Shown: positions 24,401 to 36,480, numbered from the stretch's first letter. The stretch is 64,000 bases of DNA from Metallyticus violacea (GCA_030762175.1 CM060838.1:23244001-23308000), one strand, 5' to 3'. Notes: generated by a model from the letters alone, not told the origin. Program-made: numbers and translations.

Positions 24401-25040
24401 TACAGTGACCTACTTCAGATGTTTTAATTAATAGTCGTATAGCAACAAACGATAGAATACTACTGAGTATTCATTGACATTTGGTTGTAAAATCAAGGTA
24501 ATAAAATAAAATCATGGTTTTTATTACATAGAGATAAGCAATGAAATAAATGTTATATGCAACTCGTGTATTCAACCAGTCTCGGAGGGTCGGATTCTAT
24601 TGGCAGCCCTTGCTGTCGCTCGGGCACAAACTTCTCCACGATTGGTACCTACTTACTAACAATTCTTATAGCATTAATAACTGTTTTAAATAGTTTTTTA
24701 AACGATGAAAAAATATAAATAGCTTAGGGAAAGATATCCCACACAATGTTAAAGATACAGAGACGGCGCCCTGGCCGTGGTTAGGCTGCTTGCCTCCTAT
24801 CGATGTCTGACTGGCAAATGAGTTGGCATTAGAACTCATTCACTCACGTTACTATTGGCTGTTCGTCAATATGCTTATAATGTACTCATATAGGTGTAAA
24901 TATTCATCCTTAAAATACCATATAAATAGATGTAACAAGTATTCCGTGTATCTTTTACACCAATAAATAAATAATTACAAGTTTGCGAGCATTATACACG
25001 TCACACACTACTTTCTGGATGAAATTATAAAATAGTACCA
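15410..25040. other. Long AT-rich stretch, no gene recognised
   Basis: About 9.6 kb was read on both strands without finding a coding segment with family motifs. Noted items are a (TTAT)n run at about 16480-16506, a 19-bp inverted repeat at 18780/18871, and a tRNA B-box-like GGTTCGATTCCCA near 21236 without a cloverleaf. There are also diverged A/T-rich duplications near 19350-19760 and a GC-richer patch near 21600-21760. All are compatible with decaying transposon DNA inside the presumed first intron of tropomyosin. Confidence 0.5.
18780..18889. repeat. 19-bp inverted repeat pair
   Basis: CAGGTAACAAAAGCTAATC at 18780-18798 pairs with GATTAGCTTTTGTTCCCTG at 18871-18889, with 18 of 19 positions complementary across a 72-nt spacer. 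It could be the terminal repeats of a very small MITE relic. No flanking duplication is clear. Confidence 0.45.
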
Positions 25041-25339
25041 AGCCAACATTATACAGCGTGTTCCATTATCTTGCTCACTTTTTTTTTTTTTTTTTTTTTT
25101 TGCGTCAAATGAAAACTTGTTTCCAACAAACAATTAACATCATGGGAGAGTTCTTGCTGAGAGTATACATTTTCATATCTCCATTGATGTAGAAGATAAA
25201 GGAGAGAAATGACATTGTGTGCCTTTTATTCAAGAACACACTTACCCTCTCCAAGAGCTATTTAGAAATGTACCACATTGTACCATTTTAACCGAGATTG
25301 CTCCATCAACAATCCACGATGACTCCGAGAAATAGACGC

Positions 25340-25498
25340 CAACATCCGTGGAAAGTTAACGTTCGGTGCGAAATTATTGGCAATATCATTGTTGCGTCTT
25401 TCTTTGTAAATGGTAACTAAAATGGCGGACGATATGTTACGTTTTTAAGAAACACTCTTCCTGGTCTCTTGGAGGCCGCATCTTTGAATACCAGGATG
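25340..25498 (+). pseudogene. Transposase fragment, central part (DDE_3 type)
   Basis: Plus-strand frame HPWKVNVRCEIIGNIIVASF, FVNGN, a stop, then NGGRYVTFLRNTLPGLLEAA and SLNTRM. This matches the order I-N-V-W-x-G-I-I-G-x-x-I-x-P-F-F-x-x-G-x-L-N-G-x-x-Y-x-x-F-L-x-x-x-L-P-x-L-L-E seen in insect DDE_3 transposases. One in-frame stop lies between the two conserved blocks. The frame ends where the SINE-B tail begins, just before the expected catalytic D-G-A-P motif, which is missing. Confidence 0.85.
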
Positions 25499-25503
25499 GA
25501 TTG

Positions 25504-25797
25504 TTATTGATTGGTTTATTTATGAACGCGCTTTAATATCTCAGGTCTTCCGCGTCCCATTCAATTCAGGGCGTGAAACGGCCGACAAATTTTACTCAGA
25601 GTCTCTTTTTTTCCGGCTTGAGGTTCTTTTACGTGCCGTAAATGTATGACACGGGACCCACGGATTTACTTCCCTTCCGAAGGAAGTCATACTTAGAATT
25701 TTTACGCCCGAAAAAATCCATCGGTCTGGCCGGGATCGAACTCGGGATCTTGGGTTTAGAAGGCAAGTATGGTTACCACTACACCACCAGGACCGAC
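25504..25797 (-). mobile_element. SINE-B copy B2 inserted in transposase
   Basis: Minus-strand SINE-B: the head on the right is GTCGGTCCTGGTGGTGTAGT (complement of 25778-25797). The B-box region is near 25735, and the 3' tail on the left contains ATAAATAAACCAATCAATAA. It interrupts the transposase of the surrounding TIR element. No target duplication is evident, and about 55-60 residues of the transposase catalytic core are missing at this point. A deletion therefore accompanied or followed insertion. Confidence 0.92.
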
Positions 25798-25988
25798 TTT
25801 CTTTGTGGAGCAGTCAAGGATGTTTTCTATCAAAATGTTCTAACAACACCAGAAGACATGAAGCAACGCATTATTGATACTTGTGCAGTAATCCAGCAAG
25901 AAATTGTAGAACATCTAGGGTGTCTTTATCAACAGGATGAACTTATGTATGAATTACTAAAGGTCTCTATTTTGAGCATGAGGTGTAA
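25798..25988 (+). pseudogene. Transposase fragment, C-terminal part
   Basis: Frame FLCGAVKDVFYQNVLTTPED then MKQRIIDTCAVIQQEI matches the D-F-F-L-W-G-x-x-K-D-x-V-Y and E-x-M-K-x-R-I C-terminal region of DDE_3 transposases. A frame shift near 25958 moves the terminal GLYFEHEV into another frame, with the stop TAA at 25986-25988. The third catalytic residue region is only partly kept, at the SINE junction. Confidence 0.85.
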
Positions 25989-26499
25989 ACAGTCTGTTTT
26001 GCAGGTAGTGGTAGTACCACGGCGCTACAAATATTCATTTTACTTCGAATTGTGATAAGTAATATATACAGTACAATAACAAGATCCATGTACTATACAG
26101 CACAGTCCATCCTGTTGTTTTCCTGAATGTTAATTGATCATTATGAAATGTTAAACGGACCTTGAAGAGATTAAAGCACTTAGTTAAATAAATGTACTGT
26201 AGTGCTATTAAAGAAAAAGGAGTCGTGCATTTATCATTTCCATATCTATCGTTTCCTTGGCTAAAATTATAAAGTGTGATATATTTCTGAATAGCTCTTG
26301 GATAGGGCAAGTGTTAAAAAAATAAAAAATGAAATTCTATTCTGCATCTCCTATATTAATGAACATACAAAAAGTACATCTTTAGTAAGAACTTTCCCAT
26401 GACGCTAAAAAATCTTTTGTTTGAAACAACTTTTCATTTGACGCACCGAAAAAAGATTATTTTGAGTTAGCAAGAAAAATGGGACACTCTGTATAGCAT

Positions 26500-28070
26500 T
26501 TTGAAATACGTGGGCCGTAACTAAAAGCAAACTCTAGAGAAAAATGAGCCTATAACGCATCGAAAGTAGTACAATCAAACACAATATATATTTATTTATT
26601 TATGTATTCAATCACAATACGTGCACATGTGTCGAAAAATCTACTAAAACCTGTATAAGCAAGCAAGCTATTATTCTTTTAGTCATATCAGCAAGATATA
26701 CAGTCACATTTTCTGTGCCTTTTAATAGGCCTCAACCCAGCTGAAGTTGGGGTAAGTGACGTCAGAAACGAAAAGATCCGGGAGGTGTTTGATTTTTTTT
26801 GTGCAGATGACTTAACAGAGGACCCGGAGTATGAAATACAAGAGTTTCGCCAAATGTTTGGTTGGCTCTGACACACTCGTTTAACTTGTGACATACGCGT
26901 GTAAGCAACTTCCCTCCTTCTTTCTTCGTTATACAACAATAAAACTTAATTATTAGATTCAATAGACAGCCCACGTCTAACCGCTGATTTGGTGTCTTTC
27001 TTTCGCTGTGTAATATTTCATTTAAATGTTACTTTTGTTGCGTTTATGTATTTTGTTTTTAAATACAAGCAAGAATGAAGTCAAGGGCAGACTGAATTGA
27101 AACTTTCCTTTCACGTTCAAGAATTTTTAAGGCTGCGAATATACAGCGATACTTCTCATAGTTATGCCGAAAATTTAGACACTGGATATGATGAACGTGG
27201 GTATTTTATCAGAACTCTTTTAAGATCGATTGAAATAAGTTAAGATTATTTCTCCAACAATGATCTCAAATCATCTCTTTAAGAGTTAATTTATGCTGTT
27301 ACTAGAGTCTTTTATTCCGCATAATGATAGAAGTTTCAAGAGACATTAAAGGTATAACATTATAAATAAAGGTTTAGAAAAACATGCATTGTAAATCTTG
27401 AGGCGTTTTTTCTGCTTGTCTTTGAGATTTAAAGTATTCTATGTAATTTTAGAGTAAATAAATAAAGATTTAAAATGCATGTCTTAAATCCTAAAGTGCA
27501 TATTTGAGAAAGAAAGGGACTAAGAGAAATTAAACAGGAATCACATGTTTAGAGCCCTACAAGGGATAAAAATTAAATCAAACTTCTTTCCATTAAAGTT
27601 TACAAGAATACTTTAACTATCACTCTATTTTAAAGATAGTCCAAAAGACTGCCGTATATATGAACACCACACTAAATCAATTAGGCAAACGCAATGGAAA
27701 TTGCTGACTAGGAACCCTTTCTAACAGAAAGAGAAACGTGATTTATACAAGGAGCTTCTTTGCATAACAGCAATGAAATATGATCTTCGTGACATTATTA
27801 TGTCTTAAAATCCTTGAGCTTTCGTAGAAATGGAGATCTTTATCGGAGTTCAGAGTCAGTCAGACTTGACAAGATGGTGAGAAATGGGTCGCCGTTCTCG
27901 TTGCTGTAACTGCCTTATAAAGAGGCTGTGATCAGTGCCAGCTCATTACACGTCATGGGTACTTAAATTAATGGACGAGACTTATGTGAAAATGCTACGC
28001 TTTCAAATCAGCTTTAAATGTTCTTGTGCTGTGGCAAACAAAATCGCATTCAAAGGCGTAAATATCACTG
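26500..28070. other. AT-rich DNA without recognised features
   Basis: No coding motifs, SINE heads or long repeats were noticed. A short (TTTA)n tract lies near 26590. Confidence 0.5.
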
Positions 28071-28071
28071 T

Positions 28072-28073
28072 TT

Positions 28074-28141
<68 letters not shown>

Positions 28142-28143
28142 TC
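28072..28143. repeat. (TTTC)n microsatellite
   Basis: About 17 near-perfect TTTC units. It is a pyrimidine mirror-repeat tract, capable in principle of triplex formation. The Phe/Leu/Ser repeat frames across it are artefacts. Confidence 0.97.
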
Positions 28144-28301
28144 ACCTTCTTGAGAGCACGTCGCGGTTTAATGCTAGTCTTCAACACATCCCGACATTTC
28201 AGTGATATGGTGACATGGAAGCGATGGCTAAATCTTTTGCTCTTTATTTGAAAAGTCCCGCTAGCAGAGGATACCGAACTATTAGAGGCAAGAGATTGGT
28301 A

Positions 28302-28311
<10 letters not shown>

Positions 28312-28343
<32 letters not shown>

Positions 28344-28611
28344 TAAAAAACACTCAAGAGTTCAATATACAAAAGTTCACATAACATTTCACACTAAAAA
28401 CCGTAAAATGAGAATCTTTCTCATCACTTGACCAAGAGCCAAGCTCGAAATATCCGTGTGGTTTTAGTGTTCAATTTTACGGTTTTTAGTGTGAAATTTT
28501 ATGTGAACTTTTTTATATTGCACTCTGAGTGTTTTTTTTATGAATTTTTATGCTTTTTAGAAGTTTTTATTACTCCATTAATAGTATATATATATATATA
28601 TATATATATAC
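28312..28611. mobile_element. Foldback/MITE-like element with 70-bp arms between TA repeats
   Basis: The left arm 28340-28409 (TTCATAAAAAACACTCAAGA to ACACTAAAAACCGTAAAAT) pairs with the right arm 28474-28544 as an inverted repeat with a few mismatches. The loop is 64 nt. The unit lies between a (TA)n run at 28312-28339 and another at 28585-28611. The long imperfect hairpin and TA-rich flanks resemble a MITE that targets TA. No transposase is present. Confidence 0.8.
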
Positions 28612-28619
28612 TTTCAATA

Positions 28620-30460
28620 CCAGTCAAGTGAGTTGGCTGAAAGTAATTTGTGAGACTATATTTTCGAGAAATTCCGCGTTGAATTCTTCGTTTCGGCCAA
28701 CTTGATTAGAGTATTTTCGAGGTTTTTCTTAGTCGCGAAAGCGAGTAATGGTTTCTCTTCCATCACAAAGAAGTAACTTACTGTTAAAAAGAATATAAAT
28801 TAGATAATTTGTCAAAAAAAAAAAGAAGATGACAAAGGAAGGCAATATCCCTTCTAATGCAATGTATTTATAACGTATAATTCAAAACAATTTAAACAAG
28901 ATTAAATTTGCATCTAGGAATCTATTGGGGGAAGGTATACGGAAGGGGGTGTTTAATAAAGTCACCTGTGCACTGGATATTCGAGGTTTCAATTGATAAA
29001 AGGCAAACATGTCGCTATTATATTCATGCATTCCTTATATATATAAGGAAAGAAACAAAATACTTAAATAGTACGACATTGTACCGAATCAGACGCAAAA
29101 ACTATTTTTTTTTTCATTATGCCTGACGTCTTTTTTATTTATTTATTTTTAGTTTCTGAAAGTACATCAGAAGTATTTAAGGTATTTAAATGGGTTGTCA
29201 TTTCCATCACAAGACTAGCTTTAAGAAAGAAGTAAACTTTAGTAAAAATGTTACACTCGCTGATTAGAGAGAGTAACACAATGGCATGAGAAACTAGCGA
29301 TCGTAACCAATGGACCACCAGATGCGGTTCTACCCTAAGATCACATGATCAAGTATCCTCCCAAATGCAAATGAGAAAAGACATTAATATTTTCTTCGTT
29401 CCCTTTTCTTTAAACATCACTTTGTAGCTTTAATAAAATGTCTGAAGAGAACTGGCAACATAGGAATGGTCACAAATCTTTTGCGTACCATTCGCTTGCT
29501 TTATACTTGCCTTCAGGACCTAAACACTACTTATGGTTCAGTATGTCTTTATAGGCTCAATGTACATAATGCATTTGTGATTACATATCTTCAAAAAGTA
29601 CTCATTTTTAAATGCAGAAGGCGCCACCTCACTATTAGCTGTCACATATGATGAACTGAACCTTAACCTAACCAGCTTCAGGAATTAGAGGGGATAACAG
29701 AGATAAGCCGATAAGTGGAGGTCATTGCCAATTTTCCGTTGTTAGCGCACTTCTCAGTTTCTGAAATCTTTATGAAGTGGAACGTGTGAAAAATGTAGTC
29801 AGTTGTAATAACATATCTCTTGTGGCGAGGTTTTACCTTAAGTCACTGTGACTAAGTGTGCCTCAATACAATGGTCTTTAGTTTCGTTTAATTGTCGCGT
29901 GAAACGATATAAAAAAACTGAATATATCGATGTGGAACTTGCTCAAATGAAAGGCAGTAAGATTGATTTTCTCTACAGGAAATGTTTTATGCCAAGCTCA
30001 ATTCTGGGGTACCGTATATGATCTCACACAATCATGGCTCTGAGAAAATAAATCATTTAAAGTTAAAAGAATTAAATTATCTCTTACAGAAAGACACACA
30101 CTTTCTCCTTCTATTGTAGAAAATGTGTACCTGTTACAGGAATTGCAGTTTGCAATTAAGAATTGAAAGATTGGAGATGAAACAAACAGCTGCCATTATT
30201 TCAAAAGTTAAGAATTTGAGGTTTAAGAATTTCATGCACGCTGCCACAAAATCTCATGTGCCCCACTTATTTTAGAGACCGCGAGCCCACTGTACCAACA
30301 TATAAAATCCCATTTCGCACTAAGATTAAGGACTTACTAAGCTTAGAAACTATTAACAAAATTAATACTAAGAATGTCAGAAATGATTTTAAATTTTACA
30401 CGATAAAATTTAACACAGCAAAATTCCTTTAAAAAAAGTATTCTGAATATGGCTGATGTT
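28620..30460. other. AT-rich DNA without recognised features
   Basis: Read on both strands; no gene, SINE or long inverted repeat was recognised. Confidence 0.5.
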
Positions 30461-30462
30461 GA

Positions 30463-30754
30463 TTGTTGATTTGGTTTATTTATGGACGCTCTTTAACATC
30501 TCAGGTCATCAGCGTTCCATTCAATTCAGGGCGTGAAACAGCCGACAAATTTTGCTCAGAGGCCTCTTCTTTCAGGCTTGAGGTTCTTTTTCGTGCCGTA
30601 AATGTACATGGGACCTACGGCTTTACTTCCCTTCCGAAGGAAGCTATGCTTAGAATTTTTACGTCCGAAAAAATCCATAGATCCTGGCCGGGTTTGAACC
30701 CACGATTTTGGTTTAGGAGGCAAGTATGGTTACCACTACACCACCAGGACTGAC
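30463..30754 (-). mobile_element. SINE-B copy B3, near full length
   Basis: Minus-strand copy. The head on the right is GTCAGTCCTGGTGGTGTAGT, the B-box region is GGGTTCAAACCC near 30697, and the body includes GATTTTTTCGGACGTAAAAA. The 3' tail on the left is CATAAATAAACCAAATCAAC. The apparent open frames on both strands here belong to the SINE, not to genes. Confidence 0.93.
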
Positions 30755-33700
30755 TTTTGGGCTTGCAAGAGCTAGGTAACCATTCATCTTTTTCCAACAA
30801 TATGTTCAAACTGAGAATATACACAATAACAATGCATGCTTTGTAAGATTTCATTTTCTAAATGTACTTGGGGAATTACAGAGGCATTATATTACGTCAT
30901 AAGACGTACCAGAGCAAATGTGACCCTCATTTGTTGTGTGTTTAATTTTTATGTTATTAATAATGTTTTATTTCACAACACAGGTTTACGTTTACTGCTT
31001 ATTAACCAGTGCTTATGAAAATTAATTTATTTCGTACTATATTTATGAGGTAAAGTACATATAGGTAACGCTTTTGACAAACGAATAATTTACACTGTTC
31101 CGCATATCCTGCTTCTTAAGGTCTGCCCATCAAGGTGTGGTCGTGGAATGCTAGTCTGAAGGTCGTGTAAACAAATTAAGGGAGTGTGCTGACAGGATAT
31201 CCTGGGATGACAGATTCCGGCCAGTGTCTAAGAAGTTTACAGATAACTGTGTGACGTACACGTTTAGTACTTTGGACACGAGCGATAATGACGCGTGGAT
31301 ATGCTAGGCAAGACCGACTCCACTTTGGTCTTTGGAGCACGTCTCGATTTATCTCGAACTGAGGTTTCCGAGAATGGCCTGCTGATTCAAATGGCGCCTG
31401 CAGTCCTTGTGGGAACGGTCAACAACGGACTTGCACATTTTGCAACTTCATACGGGATGGCTTTCCTTATTTCAAGGACGCACGAGTGGAAAACAGTAAC
31501 ACAGCTTGATGTTTGTATTAGAGTTTTAGTAGAGACAATTACTATTTATTTGAGTTACCATTTTCTTCTTTATAAGTGAAACAAAAAAGCAACACAGCAG
31601 AAGAGTCCAAGCTGTAGGCTATGTTTACAAACGTGACACGTTTCTTGTAAATCGTTGAAGACAGTTAATGCTAGATGAAATATGGCGTCATATAGTGTAT
31701 TACCAATCCTCTTTGGGTCTTCATTTTAAATCATACCTTTTATCTGCCTAAGTGCATTCGTTAAACTCGTTTAATAATTAGGTAATTATTCCGAATAGTT
31801 CATCCAGCACTTAGGTTCTTGTTCCATTCACTTATTTTATCATGCTTAGTTGCTTATAATTTCTTTCGCTAGATGACAGTGCGTACGTTTTGTTAAAGGA
31901 AGTTAAAGGAATTTGCCATCACCACAATAATTTACTCGTTAACAAAGTAACACACAATCCTCTATCAATTTATATTTTCGAAAAGGAGGCGAGCGTAGGC
32001 CGTCAGGCCGTAGCTTGCCGCAGAAACCACTGGGTCCACATTTCTAGGATTTACGCGAGATTAGCTTTAGTTTATTGTGTGTGTAAATGAGTAATTTTTT
32101 CCGCTAAAATTGCGCTATAATCCCAGTTATGTTGCCCATTCTTAAATCCGCCCTGGTGGGGGTGCCATTGTCATTAGCAGGAGGAGCCTGTGATTATATA
32201 AGTAATCCACGGTTGGCGAAAGCTACTAGCTAGTAGATATAAGTGTTCCAGCAACATATTTATAACTACAATGGTTACACTATTTTTATCTTTCTGGCTG
32301 CAATGTGTTGTTAATTATTTAAAAAATTGATTTTTTTTTAACTTATGTTTCAACTTCATTTTATCACGCGTTGTCTTATTGTGCCTAAATTGGGGCGGCA
32401 CTATTGCCGCGTGCAAAAGGGGCATATGTACTGGATGAACTATTCAGAACCGTTATCAATAATTACTATACGGGACCTCATAATCCTGATAGTCCCCAGA
32501 TACGAGGATAATTAATTCAGCACTGAAGACACCTTCGCGAAAACTAAAAATCAAAATGCACAACTACTACTGATCGTATTAATGCACCTGTTTAAAAAAA
32601 AAATCCAATCTCCTGGTTTTCATGGCCGTAACCTTTCAATTTCAACCTTTGGATTCAAGTCTGGAGTCTGCAGGCTGAGTCTGTCTCCATTGATTTGTTT
32701 TGAAACTACAGTTTGACTCAAATTAATACTTAAGAGTTGGTTTACACTTTTTTTATTTCACTATTCTCTTCCAACGATGGCCAAGAAAAAGGCTTGATGT
32801 GTAAGTTTTGTATAGCATTCATTTATATTCAATTAGAACAAAACGAAACAAAGTAACTACTTCACGAATTCACACTAAACTTGGCTAACCTGTTATTCAG
32901 TTTACTATTAACGAAACAGCTGACTGTCGCTGCTGGAGTTTCTGTTACTTCAAGTGTTAACATTGAAATGCTTGGGGGTAGCGTAAACGAGTGACCTCGT
33001 AAAGGAGTCCCGATTGATGAATATGTATACTCAGGTACTTAGATGGCGTTAGAATAAAATAAAAGCGTATTTATTTGGAACACGGGTCAAAAAGCTGTTA
33101 TTATTATTATTGTTGTTGTTTTGTTTGTTTTCACATTTATTTCGTGTAAATAAAACGCAGATTGCGTTCGGAGACTAAAGAATGTGCACGCCTGATATTA
33201 TTACTCGTGTAATGACATGGTGCAATACAACTACGGTTTCCAGATATTTGCCTTTTAAAAATCAGGAAAATATTTCGAAAAAAAGAGAGAAAATGCTTAA
33301 CTACGCAATTTACTTACATGGGAATCGAACTAAGTAACAAGTTAAGATATATGCCAGAGCTATTGAAACAGATAGACGGGTGTGGACTTCTTATTAACAA
33401 TCTTCACCATGTAAGTGAAGATCTTCATTACTCAGTGTCTTTTTTCATCCTTCTTTAATTATGGATATATTCAACAGTCTAATATCCCAGCAGACTACGG
33501 TTCAAACCTATGGTAAGGATCAACTAGTTAGGTGAGCTATTTGCCTTTGATTACAGCGGTCATACAGATTTGGCTCAAGACACTGTGCAGCTACGAGCTC
33601 GATTCTCGGTTGGAATGTTATCTGGGTGAGGTTTCTTCCGGTCTTGTAAAAGAGAGTACCAGTTTAATTTAGGAGCTACCAAACTTGAGACTTAAGCATC

Positions 33701-35159
33701 TTCATACATTATTTCATTCATCATCCCGAAATTTTATGGTAGCTGGCATAGGGCCTTAAAAAGTATGTACGTTTCTAAGTCATCTCCCCACTTTAGAGCT
33801 TATGCCAATTAAGGCTTTAAATTTGAAGTGGCTTGAGATCTAGGGTTTTTCCCTTCCAGTTCAAAGAGTATGATTTTCGGATTTATACAGCATTTATTCT
33901 TCATAAGCATCTGTGTATTCTCTCTTGAAGGTAAATTAGCAGTTACTCATTCCACTAGAAGAAATTTTGATATGAATGCGATAGAGAGTTAATCCACACC
34001 CACCAATGGCGATAATGAAATAATAGAAAATAAATCATGGGCTAATTTGAACTAGTGGAGTATTAAAATCGATTGTACTCAATTTAGAGTACACGAAGCA
34101 TCAAGCTACAAACTACCAACAGTAGCATATTGACTCAAAATCCTGGTAGAATGAATAACTCATCTAGTGAACTCTACTCATGCCTAATATAAGTAAAAAG
34201 CATAATATAAATGAGGAGATTGATTCTTGACTCTTAATTTACTAGCTTCTCTCTTAAGGAATGGAACAGGAACTAGGTCCTAAGACGTTGATGCATGAAG
34301 AATTTACCTCAAAGGAGTATTTCAAATGTCTCAAGTCCCAATCAAGTTACCATTATCCCTTTATTTTTGAAAAATATAAAATGAATCTAAGGTTTATGCT
34401 TTCAATAGCGTGTATGAAACAGAAAACTTGCGCAACTCAGCTGAGCAACACGTGTTAAAAACATAGATTTGTCACATATCAAAAACATGTTTCATGTTGC
34501 AATGTCAGCAAGTGTGAAAAATAGACATTTCCACCATGTCAGTATAGCGATCAAACCAGGGTTAGCGAGATCAGATATTAATTTAAAAATATAATGGGTT
34601 TTGCCAGACAAGACATAAAGCTAATGATAACAAACACCTGGGTTAAACACAGCTATAGGTTTCGATGCTTTGGAACCGAACACTTCCAGATCCTGAGTGA
34701 TAAATTTGCACGTGACATATGTTAAAGTGCTAGAAAAAGCCATAAAACTGTATGAGCTTTGCAGAAAAAAAAAATGTTCAGATACACTATAATGAAAAAC
34801 TCATTGCCTGTCCTTTAAAAATTATTTTCAATTATGATCACGAATATTTGGCCATTGACCACGATTGCATAACAACAAAAGAATTTTTTGTACAGAAAGT
34901 TGTGTAAGTTATTAGAGGTCTTGCATTATTTGTCTTCACGTGAAATTTCCTGATACAGCAAAGTCTAGCTGAAAATTGCACATATATTGCGATATTTTTG
35001 CTTCTTCAGCAGATAATATCAAGCGGGGCTTCCAAATAAACAAGCGGTGAATTGCAACTCTTTTGTCTGTTATGAAAACATGTGAATATCGGTAACATTG
35101 CACAAAGCAAAACAGAAGGCGTTACAAAAAGGGACCATTATGCAATATTTCTGGTTCAT

Positions 35160-35340
35160 AGCAACACCCATCACAAGAGCGACACCCGACCTGTGACATC
35201 ACAGCCGGCGGAAGTGGATGTAACGTCACTGCTAAAGGTGGGCCACAGAGGAGAAGTGCATTAACCACGTGCCCGCTCTGGAATGCGTTACTCCCCAGCG
35301 TTCTGGGTCCGCGGGAGCTTTGTTCAAGATTTTCATTGCT
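35160..35340. other. GC-rich island inside AT-rich DNA
   Basis: A sharply GC-richer segment contains CRE-like half sites (TGACATCA and TAACGTCAC) and CpGs, about 1 kb downstream, on the minus strand, of the candidate tropomyosin leader exon. It could be an intronic enhancer or a piece of another repeat. The base composition is the only direct evidence. Confidence 0.25.
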
Positions 35341-35799
35341 TTGGCATAGTCAAGCCATACACAAATTAGGATTAGCACATTTCACCCCCAAATTAATACT
35401 GAATAATTTCAATTATGAATGATAAACTTCCAATTTTACTTACAAATTAATATTTTTCTCCATAATAATGGAGGTGATTGTAAAATACTTTTATAACAAG
35501 GTGATCACTGTATAAAAATATTATTCATGAGGAGAGACTTTAAATGTATGGGAAACAGCTAAACGCTTCAAGTAATATTTCAGTGCTTTATGTAAAATAT
35601 TATTAACACTTTAAAGGTATTAGAGAATTAAATACTAATATTTATGTTAGGTATATTAATGTTAAACTGTGTTATTAGAGAATATAAGCTTTGTTTTGGA
35701 AATGAAATAGAATTTTACTGTCAAAACGGGATATAAAATAGGCAATTTTCACAATGGACGAAGGAACAGCAATGGATAATACTAGATTTTTGGAAATTT

Positions 35800-36090
35800 T
35801 TCAAAAGTTCTGCATTTTAAAATAAACCACAGCTTAAAATGATTGGCAACAAAAGAATTGGCAACAAATCATAAAAAATAAATCATTTGAATAAATTAAT
35901 GATTTTTTTTTAATTTTATTGTATACATATTTTAGGGAGGTTGTATTGAAAATTTTTCAAAATTTTAAAATAATTTACTGCTTAAAAATGAGTAACAAAA
36001 GAATATGCCAATCATAAAAATAAAGTATTTGAATTACATTAATGACTTTTATTATTACTTTTTATTTTTATTATTTACATATTTTTTGGA
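35800..36090. repeat. Diverged tandem duplication, two ~145-bp units
   Basis: Unit 1 (about 35800-35935) and unit 2 (about 35950-36085) share, in order, AATTTTTCAAAA, TTTTAAAATAA, a GCTTAAAA(T)GA segment, CAACAAAAGAAT and CAATCATAAAAA. They also share TTTGAAT-A-ATTAATGA and TTACATATTTT. Low complexity limits confidence in the exact boundaries. Confidence 0.6.
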
Positions 36091-36331
36091 AAATTAGATA
36101 TACATTTTTACTTTAAAATATATTAATTTTAAAATAAAATTAAAAAAGTTGTAATGAAAGAAAGATTTGTATAATTTTCCAAATATTACTAATTAAATTT
36201 TGAAAAGCAATTTTTATAGAAAAAAATTAATACAGCATTTTTTATAAAGCTATACATAGATACAAATAAGTAGCTAATATAAAAATCCTTCTTTCCTTAG
36301 TAAATAGTTGTGTCATAGGGGGCGTACTTAC

Positions 36332-36480
36332 CTGCACGAAGAGCGACTAGAGGGTTGCTGTAGTAGTGGCAGCAGAAGACGGACAGGGTAGTGGTGTCTT
36401 GCTCGCGAGTCAGTTCCCGACTGGCTGAAGCCCTCTTGCACGTCAACACAGATCGGTTTTCCTTTCGCCTTACCGGGAGT
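36332..36480 (-). other. Tm1: Candidate non-coding first exon (5' UTR) of tropomyosin
   Basis: On the minus strand a GC-rich segment ends at a perfect consensus donor, CAG then GTAAGT (donor 36331-36326), preceded by CTCTAGTCGCTCTTCGTG. This stands out in AT-rich DNA. It is the best upstream partner I can see for the acceptor at 5871. Splicing would give a leader with no ATG in its last 50 nt and a first intron of about 30.5 kb. The transcription start is not identifiable, so the right boundary is arbitrary. The exon could belong to another gene; the link is inference. Confidence 0.45.

Larger units (their letters stand above)
25052..26493 (+). mobile_element. Tc1/mariner-superfamily transposon with ~75-bp TIRs and TA target
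   Basis: The left end reads TACAGCGTGTTCCATTATCT and continues TTGCTCAC, a T run, then GCGTCAAATGAAAACTTGTT to about 25130. The reverse complement of the right end reads TACAGAGTGTCCCATTTTTC, TTGCTAAC, then GCGTCAAATGAAAAGTTGTT from 26493 inward to about 26420. Both ends are bordered by TA (25050-25051 and 26494-26495), the Tc1/mariner target. The interior has two parts of a transposase frame, separated by a SINE-B copy. Removing the SINE and allowing for a missing catalytic segment gives about 1.3 kb, the normal size for this superfamily. The element is non-autonomous because of stops, deletion and insertion. Confidence 0.93.
30760..36300. other. Mostly AT-rich stretch, no gene recognised
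   Basis: About 5.5 kb. A GC-richer patch at 31120-31520 has an open plus frame with no recognisable family. Another sits at 35160-35340. A B-box-like CGAGCTCGATTCTCGG near 33596 hints at an old SINE. At about 35800-36090 there is a diverged two-copy A/T-rich tandem duplication. No splice-supported coding exon was identified. Confidence 0.45.

Noticed and set aside
28018..28251. Phe-Leu-Ser-rich ORFs
   Set aside because: Translation of the (TTTC)n microsatellite.
30463..30753. Open frames of 79-96 codons here and at 37221, 38074, 50037 and 60562
   Set aside because: All lie within SINE-B copies; similar frames arise because the copies are similar.
31295..31579. 94-codon ORF in a GC-richer patch
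   Set aside because: No family motif, splice support or codon pattern that I could recognise; composition alone explains the open frame.
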